NCBI GenBank assembly: GCA_951394405.1
Contig: OX596342.1
Span: 1,922,001-1,986,000, forward strand
Direction of reading: 5' to 3'
DNA: 64,000 nt
From: Coprinellus micaceus
Taxonomy: Eukaryota > Basidiomycota > Agaricomycetes > Agaricales > Psathyrellaceae
The notes beneath the pieces were generated by a model that worked only from the letters and a program-made list of their open reading frames with translations, did no database searches and had not been told where the DNA came from. The translations under genes were made by a program, and so were the position numbers. Positions 35,563 to 47,760 of the stretch are shown here, piece after piece. Numbering within the stretch: position 1 is the stretch's first letter; each line of letters opens with the position of its first letter.

Positions 35563-36973
35563 CTAAAAGCCGAATTGCTTCTTCATCATGTCGATCATGA
35601 GACCCTTCGACTTGATCATCCTCGCGAACCAGTCGCCCAGGACGATGCCCCAGAGGAGGCCAAAATACCCAAGACCTTTTGACTGTAACGTTCGTTTTCA
35701 GCAACCGTTCTTTACGTAGTAACTGCGCCGACTTACCCTTCCGACAGTCACAATAATGATTTCGTATGACCCCTTATACTGCGCAGGCGCAGACTGGCCC
35801 TTGACCACAGCCAACACGTTCTTTACAACAACGCCGGCATGTCCAGGCGCCTTTGCGGCCTGTTTCTGCTCTTTGAAGTCGACAACGTCGCCAGCAGCGA
35901 AGATGTTGGGGTAGCTGGTGAGTTGGAAGGTGGGGAGTGTCTTTACATGCCTCGTAGCGTCCAGAACATCTTCACCCAGAGACTCCTTGATGAAGCGGGT
36001 GTTGGGCGTGGCGCCGATGGTCGGAATCTAGATTTAGGGGAAGGGGAACATGAGTCCTGTGTTCAGGGGGTAGATGGGGGGAAAGAACATACCACTAGGT
36101 CAGCGTTAATGACCTTGCCCTTCACCGTAGTGATAGTACTGTCTTCAGAAGGAGTGAAGTTATCGAGCCTGTCGTCGAGGACGACTTTGACTCCGTGACC
36201 CTGCAGCTTCTTGAGGAGGCCGCTACGGAAACGGTCGGTGTAGGTGTCGTTCATCGGGAGCCGGCCGCCATGGACAACGGTGACTTCCTTGCCCTGTTGT
36301 ACGAAGAGCGGGGGTTGAGTGTTTAGACATATTTTAGGAGGGACTGACGTACCTTGTAGAAGTCCGCGAGTTCCCCAGCAAACTCTAAAATAGCGGAACG
36401 TTAGGGGATCCGTTCATTTGGCGAATGTCAAGGGAAAGGCCAAGGGGCCAGGAAGGCGGGGAATGTGGACAACTGATAAGAAGGGCGCTCACCTACACCC
36501 ACGGCTCCTCCACCAACGAGGACAATTGATCTGGCCTTCTCAATCTTCGCCCTCCAAGAGTCGACGTGGGCCTGCAACGCGCTCTGCTCCGTCGGGAAGT
36601 TGAACGGTCCGTTCCAGCTGCTCCCCGGTGCCAGCACCAGCACATCGTATTCGATCACCTCACCCCCAGCAAGCTTCACTTCGCCCTTCTTCTCGCCTTG
36701 AGCCCCGGTGAACGAAATGACCTCGCCAACCTTAACCTCCCCCTTGCCAGCAAGGTAGTCACCGTAGGGCATGAAGACGCGGTCCTCGAGTTTGCCCTCC
36801 GAAGTAACGACTGCTCGGATCGTCGCTGGGAGGTGAACGAATTTGGGGGAGGAGGTAATTTGGATGAGTCGGTGCTTGCTGGGGTCTATCTGCAAGGACA
36901 GTCCTTTAGCGACGTTCGAGCCAGCGAAGCCGCCCCCAACGATGACGATGTTTTGTTTGATATCGGTCGACAT
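35563..36973 (-). CDS. AIF/AMID-like FAD-dependent oxidoreductase, copy 2
   Basis: Paralogue of the downstream gene with the same domain order. It has FAD-binding IVIVGGGFAGSNVAKGL, HLPATIRAVV, LVLAPGSSWNGPFNFP, the second fold IVLVGGGAVGVEL, RLPMNDTYTDRFRSGLLKKL, IPTIGATPNTRFI, NIFAAGDVVDFKEQKQAAKAPGHA (canonical GDV) and, after an intron near 35680-35735, SKGLGYFGLLWGIVLGDWFARMIKSKGL. The stop is at 35563-35565. It keeps the canonical GDV where copy 1 has GNV. The two genes differ widely in sequence, so the duplication is old. The start is the ATG giving MSTDIKQNIVIVGGG. Confidence 0.87.
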
Positions 36974-37382
36974 GTTGCGTCAGTCGGGCTTGGATTTGAC
37001 GGTGTATGGAAGACAGGGGTGATCGCGCGGAGAGGGTGTACTGGAATGCATCGAATCCATGGCAGGGCTGCCTTTATACGGTTTCTGGAGAGGCGGGAAT
37101 GAACACATGGACGCATGCAGATTGGAAAGCTTAGTCAGCACTGTCAGCGCTTATCAAGGGCGCGTAAGCAGGTATTACGCCAAGCTGAGATAGGGGGTTC
37201 GAGTAAGCGCCCAGTCCTAAAGCCCGCTGCGACCACGTTTGTTGCCTTGAGGTTTTGAGAGGTAAACGAATAACCAAAAGACGTATACCACTGGACTATC
37301 GACGCGCAAACAAGGAGAACCCTATCATTCGTTTGAAAAACTTGGTGCGTGCCTTTCGCAGACGTCAGCCTGAATCTCGCCG
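36974..37382. other. Intergenic
   Basis: About 410 bp between the second AMID-like start and the 3' piece of an interrupted F-box gene. A 9-of-10 match to the reverse GGGCGCTTAA motif (TAAGCGCCC) is at 37204-37212. Confidence 0.4.
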
Positions 37383-38131
37383 TCATAGACCGATACTGTC
37401 GAGGAGATTCGCAGATCTCCAAGGCTCTTCAGATTTATTTTCGCCATCGTTTGTGGTGACGTGGACGAGGATATTCGCCCAGAGCTCTTCGTCGGACTCT
37501 AGAGAAAGAGAGGTGAAAAAGGATGTCCAGCAGATACAGAAACTTGAAGGCTTACCGCTCGAATTCGAAGGCAGATATGTCAGTCTAGCGGAGGAGTCGC
37601 TGAGTCTATACCAGCGATAGAAAGACAGTCGATAATCTCTCAGAAGATGCGGCTTCCAGCTCTCGCAAAGCTTGGCCGCTCGCTTCCGAAATTGAAACAG
37701 CCTGTTGCCTGGAATTTCCCGTTCGTCCTGAACACTGATGTTGTTCAGAAGGTGGATGACGCCTCGCCTCTAGGGGTAGTGGCCGTATATCAGCACCGCC
37801 TTCACCGGTGGGCGACTTCAGAGGGAACTCACAGCGAGGATTCGCGTGTCAATTTCATGTGTCTTTATGTCCTCGAGCTTCTTCGTGAGGTTATTCATCG
37901 TCCTGTGCCGACTGATGTTGAAGAAATCGGCTACAGGGTATGGCGACGAGCAGAAAAGGGCGACCAGACTAGATTCCCACTCGACGACTTTTGCTGGGTC
38001 GATGCTGGTGGAACCGAATGCAGGGAGGTTCGACTGATCGATGAGGTCAAGTTGGATGACCAAGTGTTGATCCCCTCGTACGGGTGTGTATGGACGATAA
38101 TTGTCGCGAAACAGAACGCTACAGGTGGTCT
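37383..38131 (-). pseudogene. 3' piece of interrupted F-box gene (family A)
   Basis: On the minus strand this reads as the C-terminal part of family A F-box proteins. It runs from PYEGINTW (cf. PYKGINGW in the 53.8 kb gene), through a frame change, to SNLPAFGSTSIDPAKVVEWES and DTRILAV. After an intron it continues RRGVIHLLNNISVQDEREIPGNRLFQFRKRAAKLC and YRWYRLSDSSARLTYL. A final exon gives SDEELWANIL and EEPWRSANLLDSIGL with a stop at 37383. It begins exactly where the DUF4470/MYND arm ends. Its missing 5' end lies beyond that arm at 42185-42411. Confidence 0.85.
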
Positions 38132-41100
38132 ATTGTACGTGCTTTCGATATGTCAAGTACACCAAGCGCTTTGGAACGGCTCACTGTTTACACACGCCCA
38201 CGCTCAAGCCTTGCATTTGGGTTTGTGTGCCTTCCAATCCTTCTTCTGACACTCGTCCGAGCAGTACCTGACCTTCTTACACCCTGAGCACGTCTTCAAC
38301 CCTGTATCCCCCTTGCCCTTACCTCTGCACACCGCACACTTCCTCCCCTGTCCACCGCCTCTCGCCGTTCCTACGCTCTCAAGGTACGACACCGCAAACA
38401 AAGGGGAGATCGCAACCCGGGTGACATAGGGCGCGAACGGCTTCCAAAGCGGCACTGCAAGCATCCCGTCCACTTCTTTCCCTTGACCGCAGCTACACAA
38501 TGGAATCTCCTCCATTTCCTCAGACAGCGGTATCGTGTTGCCTTCTAGGTTGTACTCGCAGTTCGCGTTATGGCTCCAAGTGCGACATCGTTCGGCGAAG
38601 GCAGGGAGGAGCTGTTTCCATCCTTGCATCTCCCCTTGGAAAATCGGGAGCCGCACCATGTCGGCGTTCGTAAGCAACTGTCCGAGGGACCTTTCCATCG
38701 GTGTCCCGATTATGCTATTTATCCAAGCGGTGCTTGCGGCGAAAACATAACCATCGCACACAACGGTATGGGACGCGCCGTCGAACCGGATTTTATCGAT
38801 GAAGAAGATGGTATCGCTATTCTTCTTCACTTCGTCAACGAGCTGGAATATCCTCCTTGGTTTCTTGGAACCTGCTATCCCAGAGGCGTACGTGAAGATC
38901 ATGTGTATGGTGTCCTTGGCGAACATGAGGGCGTCGTGCTTGCGCTTCTTGCGTAGCTTTCGTTCGCGATTCGACATCATGGACGCGATGTGGAGACTGA
39001 GCCATTTGTTGAGGTCCTTCGCGGCGTTGACGTTGAGGACAGGGAGAGAGGAAGGATTGATCCGGTGAACACTCCAAGGGAAGATTGTCGAGCCGTTTCG
39101 GACAACGGGGTATGGATTGAACTTCATTCCGTCTTCCATGAAGGATCGCGATGGTGGAACAAGGACCTATGGTGCGTGGACACATGAATACATGAATAAT
39201 AAAGGAGGAGACAGGGAGAAACACACCTCAATATATCGAGACTTACGCGCTAAGCGTAAACGATGCTGACTTCCTACGACGGGGAACGGGAACACGACCC
39301 GCTGCGCACGACCACCAAGTGAGATCTTGACAACGCACGCGGACACCTGCTCGATGTCCGGCACCGCCTTGCTCCCTTCAGCAGAGAAAAGCTTGAGTGA
39401 CGCATCGTCGGTGATATTAACGCGGATGGCCAGAGTCGATACATGTTCAGAATCCTCGTCGAAGTCGAGAACTGCTCTGTCTGCCTTCCCTATCTGCTCT
39501 GAGACGGAAGACGGAGTAGAGGTTGAAGAAGTTGGTGCAGCTTGCGTGCCAGCCTGCAAGTGTTTGGCAGGCAACGGCGACTCGGGGAGGATATGGACCA
39601 AGGTCGAGTCCAACAACTTGGCACTGAAGATCCTCAGCGGTATACCGAGCACCTTGATCAACGTCGCGCAAGCTGCGGGAGTATCGCGAACGGAAAATGC
39701 AACCCTGAGGTTGCTTGGAGGGTCGAGCTCTGTCAAGAGGTACGACGGCGCCGTGAACGACAACACGAGTGGAGATTTCCCCTTCCAACCCTTCACGTCT
39801 TCTTCAAAAACCACCTGGGGTTTGTCCTTTGTTCCGACTGACACGGCGCGACCGAAGGCAGCGTGCACCGATGTGAAGAGGTTCGCACAGTTCGACCCGA
39901 AGATTTCGCAGTGTAAAGGAGGAGTGCCAACTTCGTCCGCGTCCGAGTTCTCGAGGACATGCAGCTCATGGCGTGGAACGACGAGGACGATCCTGATTAG
40001 GTCAGGAATGGTGCCCCACGGAGCGAAGGGACCAACTTTCCGGGCGCTCGGGGTGAATGTGTTCGCCTTGTACAGTCCGTAACGACGAAGATGCCCAATC
40101 AGGTCTTGATAGTGGACCGTCTCCATGTTTGCCTTGGACCACGTATCCAACAAGCGATTGTTGAACCTCGACGCTGTTGCAACCCAGTCGTCATCCGTGG
40201 GTTGCAGGCGGTCTTTCACCAGCTTCAGGAAGAGGACGAAGGCCTCGCGAGTGTAGCACGCGGTGATGTTGGACGACCCGACTGCCCGAATGTAGTCCTC
40301 ACGCCTCCCCGTGTTATGCTGGTTCCAGAAGTTCATCGCCGACTCCTGTGCGTAAAGTGACTGGTAAACATCGTAAAAGAAGGTTGCCATCTGGTACGGA
40401 TCGAATGTGGGCGGCAGAACTTGGATTTGACTCGCAATAAGATCGCAGGAGGATGGGGAGCGCCAGGTGACAATCTGCTGGAATTGGCCGATATTGACGT
40501 CTTTTGCCTTCTTTGACGACCTAGATTGTGCATGGAGGAGCTCGTGCGTATTGCTTCTCGATGCGAAGCCGCAGAGGTAGTCCACGGGGCAGATGCCCAA
40601 GAGAAGGCCCATGACCGTCAGATCGGCCTTGAGGTGCTCGATAAACTCCTTCGTCGGGTCACTGGCCAATGCAAGTAGAGATTCTGTGTACATCACGCTC
40701 GAGGCGTTGTCGGAGAGAAGCGGTGCTGCGGGTATGAGGACATTCAGAAGGCCGATATGGTCCTCGAGATTCGATGTGTGTATTACGTTGAAACAGGTGG
40801 GCGCTGGCTGAGGCCTATCCACGTATTCCCATGCATTGAATTGGGTGAGGGAGGTCTTCCATTGCGCCACAGGGATGCCAGGCCGCAGGACACCAGTACT
40901 ACCAAACACGCGAAGGGAGTGGCACACGGCTATCGCATCGCCTACGATGGATCTTACAACCGGAGGGAAGGGGGTGGAGATGGCAGCGGCGAATGATGTA
41001 CACCAATTGTCGAATTGTGTCTTGGCCGCTTTGATGACGTGGGGAAAGGTGGGCACCTTGGGACCCGCAAACGTCGATGCAAGGTGGAAAGAGGTGAGGG

Positions 41101-42184
41101 GATTGGTGGCGTAGTGCACCGAACAGGTCTCCCCGGCGAGCGAATATACGAAGGTAGGGTTGAGGATGGTGGCTTCTGCGATGCTCTTCCCATCGGTGAA
41201 TGTCGTGCCAGAGTTCCAGTACGATGTGAGCGACGACGCAACCACGTCTGCTCCCTGTAACAAGAGCGGGCCCAGTGAACGAGTTACGGTGCCGACGAGT
41301 CCAGAGCCCGCGTTTTTCTTGGCTTGCGTGTTGAATTCCTGGTCGATGGCCTTACGGTGGTGAGCGGGAAGCTCGGGCATGGCTGCGTACAACGCCCAAT
41401 GGCATCTGAGCTCCGCTAGGGTATAATCGGTGGCCATTCTGAGGGTACCGCCGTACTGAGAATCTCGCCACTGCTGGGAATTCTCCGAAAGATCGATGAG
41501 TTTGTTGCACTGATCGATGAGTACCTTGTGCGATTTGGCGTCGAGGCGGAAGTGATAGAACGCATTCCATATCGTTGCAGAGGGCTGGCCGTCCACGACT
41601 AGGGTGAACAGGAGCACATTCCTGGCTGGAGAGAACGTCAAAGGGGAAATTGTGAAGCAAGCAGCCGATTAGCTTACCCAAGACCGCCGGCTCAACGTCG
41701 CAGCATGTGAAGTCAAGCGGCCGATCTGTCACCCCGCCATGATTAGTTCACGAGGAGAACAGTCTCATCGACGAAAAATGGCGTACTGTGAATCTCGGTT
41801 GCTACAGTATGGAGAATATTTCGTGGATCTCCGCATCCCAGCAGTAGAACACAAGCTGGCTCCTCCGGCGGCAGGTCCGCGGTCACAGAGACCGCACTGG
41901 TGTTGCCGATGGGGTAGAAGAAGACCTTGCTGGGCCAGATGAGGGGATGCGACATGGTTGCCAACAAGATCGTTGGAAACAAGGCACGGCAAAGGTTTTA
42001 TGACACGAGCGACGTTGGGTAGACGCCCAGTCACAGGGTCACGAACTGTGGGCGGTTCTTCGCCACGAGGCCTCTGTGATCCCGGCGTTGAATTGAATTG
42101 TATTGCTTGGATTGCACGCTTGAATGCAGTCACTTCCGCAAGAGACTCCGTCATCTGTGAAAGGGTGTTCCTAGCTACAGTGAG
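38132..42184 (-). repeat. Left arm of 4 kb inverted duplication
   Basis: This 4,053 bp block is nearly identical, in reverse complement, to 58960-63008. Identity stops abruptly at both ends: the shared sequence starts TCACTGTAGCTAGG (plus or minus one base) and ends AGCACGTACAAT. It carries the whole DUF4470/MYND gene with about 230 bp of upstream and 70 bp of downstream sequence. The flanks are the two ends of an F-box gene, so this copy looks inserted. No terminal inverted repeats, poly-A tail or transposase were seen. Confidence 0.93.
38204..41955 (-). CDS. DUF4470 / MYND zinc-finger protein, left copy
   Basis: Four exons (41955-41787, 41725-41678, 41625-39227, 39166-38204) join in frame to a protein of 1,192 residues. 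Exon 1 starts MSHPLIWPSKVFFYPIGNTSAVSVTADLPPEE and has LLLGCGDPRNIL. Exon 2 gives RPLDFTCCDVEPAVL and exon 3 opens ARNVLLFTL; together this is the DUF4470 domain found in fungal zinc-finger proteins. The last exon ends in a MYND finger (CAVCRGKGKGDTGLKTCSGCKKVRYCSDECQKKDWKAHKPKCKA), usually a protein-interaction module. Between them lie about 900 residues of unassigned, well-conserved sequence. Read without splicing it looks like two genes, but the 60 bp intron 39167-39226 joins SRYIE to VLVPPSRSF. The reading frame is intact. Function unknown. Confidence 0.9.
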
Positions 42185-42411
42185 TGCTGCTTCATTGCTT
42201 CGTGAAATTTGCGTACCCCCCACGAGAGCGCAGTGTTGGGGAGTGGAACATCCCGGACCCTGGTAATCCTTGGCTGTCTTGTAAGCCGCTCGAACTCGAC
42301 GCTGAGTCTCTGAATTTCGGATAGAACGAGCATTTCTTCATCGTCTGTCGGCGCATCATTGGACTCCCATAGATGTCCATACTCTCTACCCGACTGTTTT
42401 GGGATTCCCAT
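42185..42411 (-). pseudogene. 5' piece of interrupted F-box gene (family A)
   Basis: The minus strand gives MGIPKQSGREYGHLWESNDAPTDDEEML, VEFERLTRQP, KFHEAMKQH, matching the first 75 or so residues of the 53.8 kb F-box protein (MGTSKQLNRGYGHLWKSNDTPTDDEDLL). The match ends at the codons for QH, exactly where the left 4 kb arm begins. The frame then reads two arm-derived codons and stops. The F-box itself and about 400 following residues are missing from the locus; the remaining 3' part is at 37383-38131. Confidence 0.87.
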
Positions 42412-43033
42412 CCCTTGCATCCGAAGCTAACTGGAAGTCGGGCTGAGCCACTGAGAAAATGCAAGTTAGTCGAGTGACACTCACAGGAAAGCCTTGCAAT
42501 CTGCGAGGGGAGTCCAATGAACTAGAAGTTCGACTGTTAACGGAAGCTCTGGGTGCTATTGGTGCTGATGCTGGTGGGTAGAGTCTAAGCTGGCGTGGTG
42601 GTGAGAAGAGAGGCGATGGACGCGATCAAGCTTTCGTGGTGGTGCGCCTGGCTTGGATCTCTCCCACGAACCGCCACACGCGGTCAGGGTGCAGTCTTTC
42701 GACCCAAGGAGGGGATGCACCAGTCGAAAAGCCATTGTCCTATTGAGAGGGTCTATTTATTTATACCTCACTAGGCTTCGTACGTGAAGGAGCGAGTGTG
42801 TGTGAGGATAGTAGAGCTAACGCAAATTAGGCGCCCAGGCCGAACCCTCTTGCATCGGATGCTGTCCAACGCTCAATCCACCCTCAATGAAGAGAACAAC
42901 CATATATATGTCGGGGGAGACGAGCTTCAACTTAGTCTAGTGGTAACAAGTCAAATTCACGCCCGACACTGACGCATGATCTCCGCGTCGACCTGTGCAA
43001 TACATTGAACAGTTGCCAGTGTTAGGCACTCTT
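42412..43033. other. Intergenic
   Basis: About 620 bp between the F-box 5' piece and the 3' end of the next F-box gene, both minus strand. No further coding fragments recognised. Confidence 0.45.
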
Positions 43034-45376
43034 CTAAAATCCGGCTGCTGCAAGAGTGTCCCGGAATTCCGCGTTAATGTCAAGGAATCCATCGAGCAAC
43101 CTTACGGATTGCCACGGGCCTTCCAACTCTTGTATGGCTTTCTCAGCCAGCGGTCCCTGACCCAGGACCTCGGCCCACAACTCGTCCTCCGACTCTAGAA
43201 ACAGTGCAAAGGTAGTGAGTGTGAGAGCCTGGATCAAATCTGTTTGTCGGAGTGACGGATATAATCAAGCACTCACCTTCGGACTCTGGGGAGATATATC
43301 GGAGGACAGCTGAGGAGCCGGTGAGGCGGTACCAGCGATAGGGAGAGAGCTGGTACTCTCTCAAAAGTTGGGGTTTCCATTTGTGGCAGAGGGCTGCCGC
43401 TCGCTTCCGGAAGTGAAATAGCTTGTCGCCTGGGATTGAGCCTTCGGGTCGAGCACGTATCTCGTTGAGGCGATGGAGCACGCCTCGCCTCTAGAAGGCA
43501 CACATATTAACATCAGGATCATCCAACCACCAACAGGCTCTACAAGTACGAGTCATAGAAACTTCAGGCTTACCACCAATATTCGCGAATCGCATTCAGA
43601 CATATCATGGTCTTCCAACGCCTTCACGAACGCGTTCATCTCCCTCTGATGCAGGATATTCAGGAAGTCCGAAGTAGAGTACGAGACGTGGCATAAGTTG
43701 CCCAGGCGTTCCTTCCACAGTTCCACGATGGCTGGATCCATGCTTTCCCCAACGTTGAATGTGGAAGACGGTGAACGGTCGAGTAGATCAAGCTGCGAAC
43801 GCCACCTGCTTGAGACGCAGGCAGGCCCAGAGTGCACGAACCGGACCTCGTGTAGTTGCTGAAGGCCACCGATTGTCCTTTCCTGGGCTGACCCCGTCCT
43901 CCAGGAGAACATGTGCAGGAGTTCTCTGGGGTCCACAGACCAGTCCGAGTCCCTCGCGTCGCTTCGCAATGTCAGGATCTTCAGCCGGGGTATTATTTTG
44001 TCGGCTATGCCTGGGGTGAACGGAACGTCGAGGCTAGGCCATACGCCTGAGGGAGGGTCGAAGACGTATGAGGAGGGTATTTCCAACATGGCCAGCAACG
44101 GGCACTGGGAGAGGAGGTCCTTCAAGTTCAACGGCTCTGAGGAGCTTCTCTCTGGCCCGGACATCCGTATGTCTATAACATGTCGCTTCAATAGCCGGCT
44201 CCAGGAACAGTGAACGAGGTGTTGTAAAAAGGTGTACAAGGAAGTGATGTCGCCATATTGGTCCCCATGGAGCTCTAGATCCCGGAGGGCTGGAAGGGTG
44301 AGGCCGGTGAACCATGCAACGGCTGTTGGAAAGGAGAAGGTTATACTGAGGGTAGTTAGCCTGTGAAGTGTTACTACCGGCGGAGGGGTCCCAGGGTGAG
44401 GTTTAGTATCGCACTTGAGGGTAGTGAGGGTGTCCTGGCAGTGGGTAAGGAGTTGAAGGACAGAGAGGTTAGAGTGGCAAAGCCCTTCGAAAGTCTCTAA
44501 TTTCCCCCATGGGAGTGCGAGGTTGAAGTAGGCCCCGTTTGCGCCGCTAGGGCTGTAGCGAGGACTGTTGAATACAACGTGGCGAAGCTGTGGTGCATTA
44601 AAGAAGAGGGCGGATACGGCCGACCATTCCGCATCGGTTTTCGACCCCACAGTCAAATCCAACCTGGATAGCACAGGTAACCGTCCCTTGATATCTGCGA
44701 GGTCGGCGGGCCATTTCCCGCCATCCTGACAACGCGCAAGATATAAAAGGGCAGCTTCCCACCGACGGGACTCCTTCACCAGGCATTTGAGGATGGTGTA
44801 GGCGAAGGAGACGTAGGCTTTGGGGAGGTGTCGTTCGTGGTGCAAGATGAAACCAAATGTAAATGGAAGGGTGCCAGAATTCACAAGGTATTGCTCCAGG
44901 CGTCTGAGTGTTCTTCCTGAGTGCTTCAGCGAGGTTGGTCGGCAGGAGGGATCCCCAAATTCGAATGTCGGAAGGCTGGCCCACAGACTTTGATGTCCTC
45001 TGGCCGTCGCACTCCAGAGCTTGCAGACGTGGCACAGTGCTCGAAGGGTTGTGTCGTATGGGTTGTCGGGGTGCTGGTTCTTCATGTCGGCCAGCGTGAA
45101 GGCGAATACGCTCTGCCATATCTCCGCAGGGATGGTCCGGACGCACGATAGCAGTCCGACGTGCTGGAGTATGGAATCGTGGAGTTTCCGAACTTTTTTC
45201 GAAGGAGTGTCGCCGTGTGTGTGCGTGGGTGGCGTAAGGGCGAACGGTGTCGATGCGAGACGCTGGAACTGGGCCTTGAGGTTGAGAATGTCCGATTCGA
45301 GTTGGGCTCGTTCATCGTCCGTGGGCGCATCGTTGCACTTCCCGAGTCGCTGAGCCAACTTTGACTTAGCGCCCAT
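43034..45376 (-). CDS. F-box protein, family A (intact)
   Basis: Probable SCF substrate receptor of 725 residues. Exons 45376-43574, 43490-43277 and 43194-43034 join in frame. The N-terminus is MGAKSKLAQRLGKCNDAPTDDE with a short coiled region. The F-box is about residues 78-110 (LLSCVRTIPAEIWQSVFAFTLADM), followed by RALCHVCKLWSATARGHQSLWASLP. A long leucine-rich-like region comes next. Exon 2 encodes RRGVLHRLNEIRA, SIPGDKLFHFRKRAAALCHKWKPQLLREY and YRWYRL; exon 3 has SEDELWAEVLGQGP and EGPWQSVRLLDGFLD. Both splice junctions match those of the 53.8 kb paralogue. It lies next to the left duplicated arm, in the same orientation as the arm gene. Confidence 0.85.
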
Positions 45377-46091
45377 TCCCTGTGATACCGCTCAGCGGGA
45401 AGCAACTTTGGGTAGTTCTACGAGACGTACGACGAAGTACCTGTCGATATCAGAGTCCGCGTCAATGGGCTGGCGACTCCCAAGCGGATCTCACGGGGTC
45501 GGTTGTCGTGGCAGGTGGAGGGAAGCAGATTACGGGACTTGCAACTTTGACTGTTTCCCGTCCAGTAATAGGAACGCCACAAGTTGATTGAGTTGCCTGC
45601 TCATTCGGCCCCATATCATGGGGAGAGATTTGGCACAACTCCTAATCCTGTTGTCCACTGCTACGCAAGGGCGACTCGGCGAAGCGATATTGGTTAAGGT
45701 ATCCCACTGTTGGAAGATTTAGCTTGTGCATACATCTTGATCATGGACTTGCCTTCATGCGACGAGACCTCAGACCTCAGCGATAGCATTGAGGCGAATC
45801 AATGGGAGGGCCCCATGGTTGGGGAACGGGTTCGGGGAGGAGAAGGGTGAAGCAAGAGGGCATGTGCCGCGCTTTACAAATAACCGTCCATGTTGAACTT
45901 GAACCAGTTACCGCGGCAGGGGCGTTTGTATAGACGTGGTTGTACATGTTAGGGCGGGGAGATTCCACCATTCTTTACCAAAACGACGTGCGCACGTGCC
46001 ACTCGCTCAGAACCTCTCGTGCACTTACTTCGAGGCAGGAGTTGAACGTTGAACACTGGACAGTAACTTCCAACGCTCCGCGACGATAACA
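45377..46091. other. Intergenic between divergent F-box genes
   Basis: About 715 bp between the start of the family A gene (-) and the start of the family B gene (+), probably a divergent promoter region. No motif recognised. Confidence 0.45.
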
Positions 46092-47425
46092 ATGGCATCT
46101 CTACCTCCAGAAATATGGCTTCAAATCTTTCGATGTGCAGTAGAAGACCGAAGTTCGTCACTGAAACGCTTCGAACTCGGACCAAATGACGAATATGATC
46201 GCTGGAGGGAGACGAAAGGATACAAGGACTCCCTCGTGCGTATCTTCGGGGTGAAATAGTCTCTACCTAACATCCTACGTCTCAGGCTACAAAATTGGCG
46301 TTGGTCAAGACCTGTCGCGAGTGGAATAGTTTCGCCACTCCCCTGCTTTACGAGCACATCAGCCTATCCACCGTTCAACAATGCGAGCTCTTGCTGCAAA
46401 GCTTTACCCGCCGTGGTGGAACAGGCCTACAAACCTCGGGGGCTGCTGGGGCCTCTGGTGACTATCTGAGACGCCTTGTTTCCCGCCTGGACTTGTACTG
46501 GTCCGACCAAGACCTTGCCCTTGGACCCACCGTCCAATTGTGCTCCCTCCTCCCTGAGGTTCAGGCCCTCGTTATCTCGCTGGGGCTCTACGAAGAAGAA
46601 GACCCCTCAACACTGCTGAACGCCCTACCGCCCCATCTGCGCCACTTGTTCTGGTTGCGCGACAGCAATGGGCCGGGCCTGGACCCCGAAATCCCCCTTT
46701 CCAGCGTTGTCTCACTCCTGAGTGACAATTCGGAACTAGCCAGTGTCAGCCTGCCCTTCCGGATCGAGTGGCAACCCAACATTCGAGTATCGCCCAATTT
46801 CCGCTGCCCCTCGATCCGAACTTTAGTCCTCCGACACCACACACGGGTTGCCGCGATGTCACGTCTTCCCAAAGATGCATTCCCTTCGCTCCGCTTCGTC
46901 AACGCCGCGTTCCATTCGTCCGAAACCTGCCCGTGTCTGCTGGAATTTCTATCGACACACGCAAACAAAGCCTCTATCGTTAGCTTCACAGTGGACGACC
47001 ACCATGCGGCGTCGGGTCCTGACTGCCAGCTACTTCGCCACCTCGGGAATGGTGGCTATCCGATTGCTGAAGTCCACGTCCAGGTGCACGAGCCCGACAG
47101 TGCCAGATAGTTCGAATACGTTACAGGAAGGCCGGCCTGTGTGACGACCCTTGGCGTGCACTTGGCTCCACCGAGGAACGGCGTGCGGGGTTGCTGGGGA
47201 ATAACTGAAATGCATACCGTCGTTGCTTTGCCATGGACCAAAGTTTTCCCGAATCTCAGGACCATCAGAGTCATGGAATCCGTCGACGCCGACTTCTACA
47301 GGCTCCACAACCAACTTTCTGAGCAATTTCTGGCTGCCCCCGCGCGATGGGCCCGGAACCCGATTCATGTCGAGGATATCAATGGCCGTGCCTTGGCTGA
47401 TTTTCTTCGGGTATCAGTGTCCTAG
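46092..47425 (+). pseudogene. F-box-like protein, family B, with in-frame stop
   Basis: Exon 1 (46092 to about 46236) encodes MASLPPEIWLQIFRCAVEDRSSSLKRFELGPNDEYDRW, an F-box-like start. After an intron ending near 46286, ATKLALVKTCREWNSFATPLLYEHIS begins a long second exon. The frame is closed by TAG at 47108-47110. The same frame continues with clear homology to the 58 kb paralogue (FEYVTGRPACVTT, EMHTVVALPWTKVFPNLRTIRVMESVDADFYRLHN, PARWARNPIHVEDINGRALADF) up to a stop at 47425. In an ungapped alignment of 20 codons around the TAG it replaces a Trp codon. The gene is thus either a recent pseudogene or makes a protein cut by about a quarter. Confidence 0.82.
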
Positions 47426-47760
47426 TGGCTGCGTCTAATGACCCTGTTGACTGCAGCTGTGTACGGCCAACTAAAGGACCCACTGTTGCTCGCTAACCTG
47501 GCCCCCATTTGGACGACCGAACTTCGAAATTTGTGCCTACCTCCTTGATCGCCTCGTCCGCCCCTACACCCTATTTAAGCGCCACCAAAACGATCGCAGG
47601 GTTGGGTCACAGTCAGCTTTGTTGACCGAGTTTGAGGGGACTCGGCACATTCGCACGCAACCTTAGATGCGACGACCACGTAGGTACATGCAGCTGGTAC
47701 GCCGGAAGCTGCAAGGGCATTGAGGGTATTCTGGAACGCAACCTCAGGGCCAAAGAATCC

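Noticed and set aside
38204..41641. Two separate genes (large frame and MYND frame) in each arm
   Set aside because: A 60 bp intron joins them in phase in both copies, and an upstream pair of exons adds the DUF4470 start, giving one gene.
41765..42223. Minus-strand 152-codon frame upstream of the left DUF4470 gene
   Set aside because: It spans the arm boundary and promoter, has no family resemblance, and overlaps the better supported exon 1.
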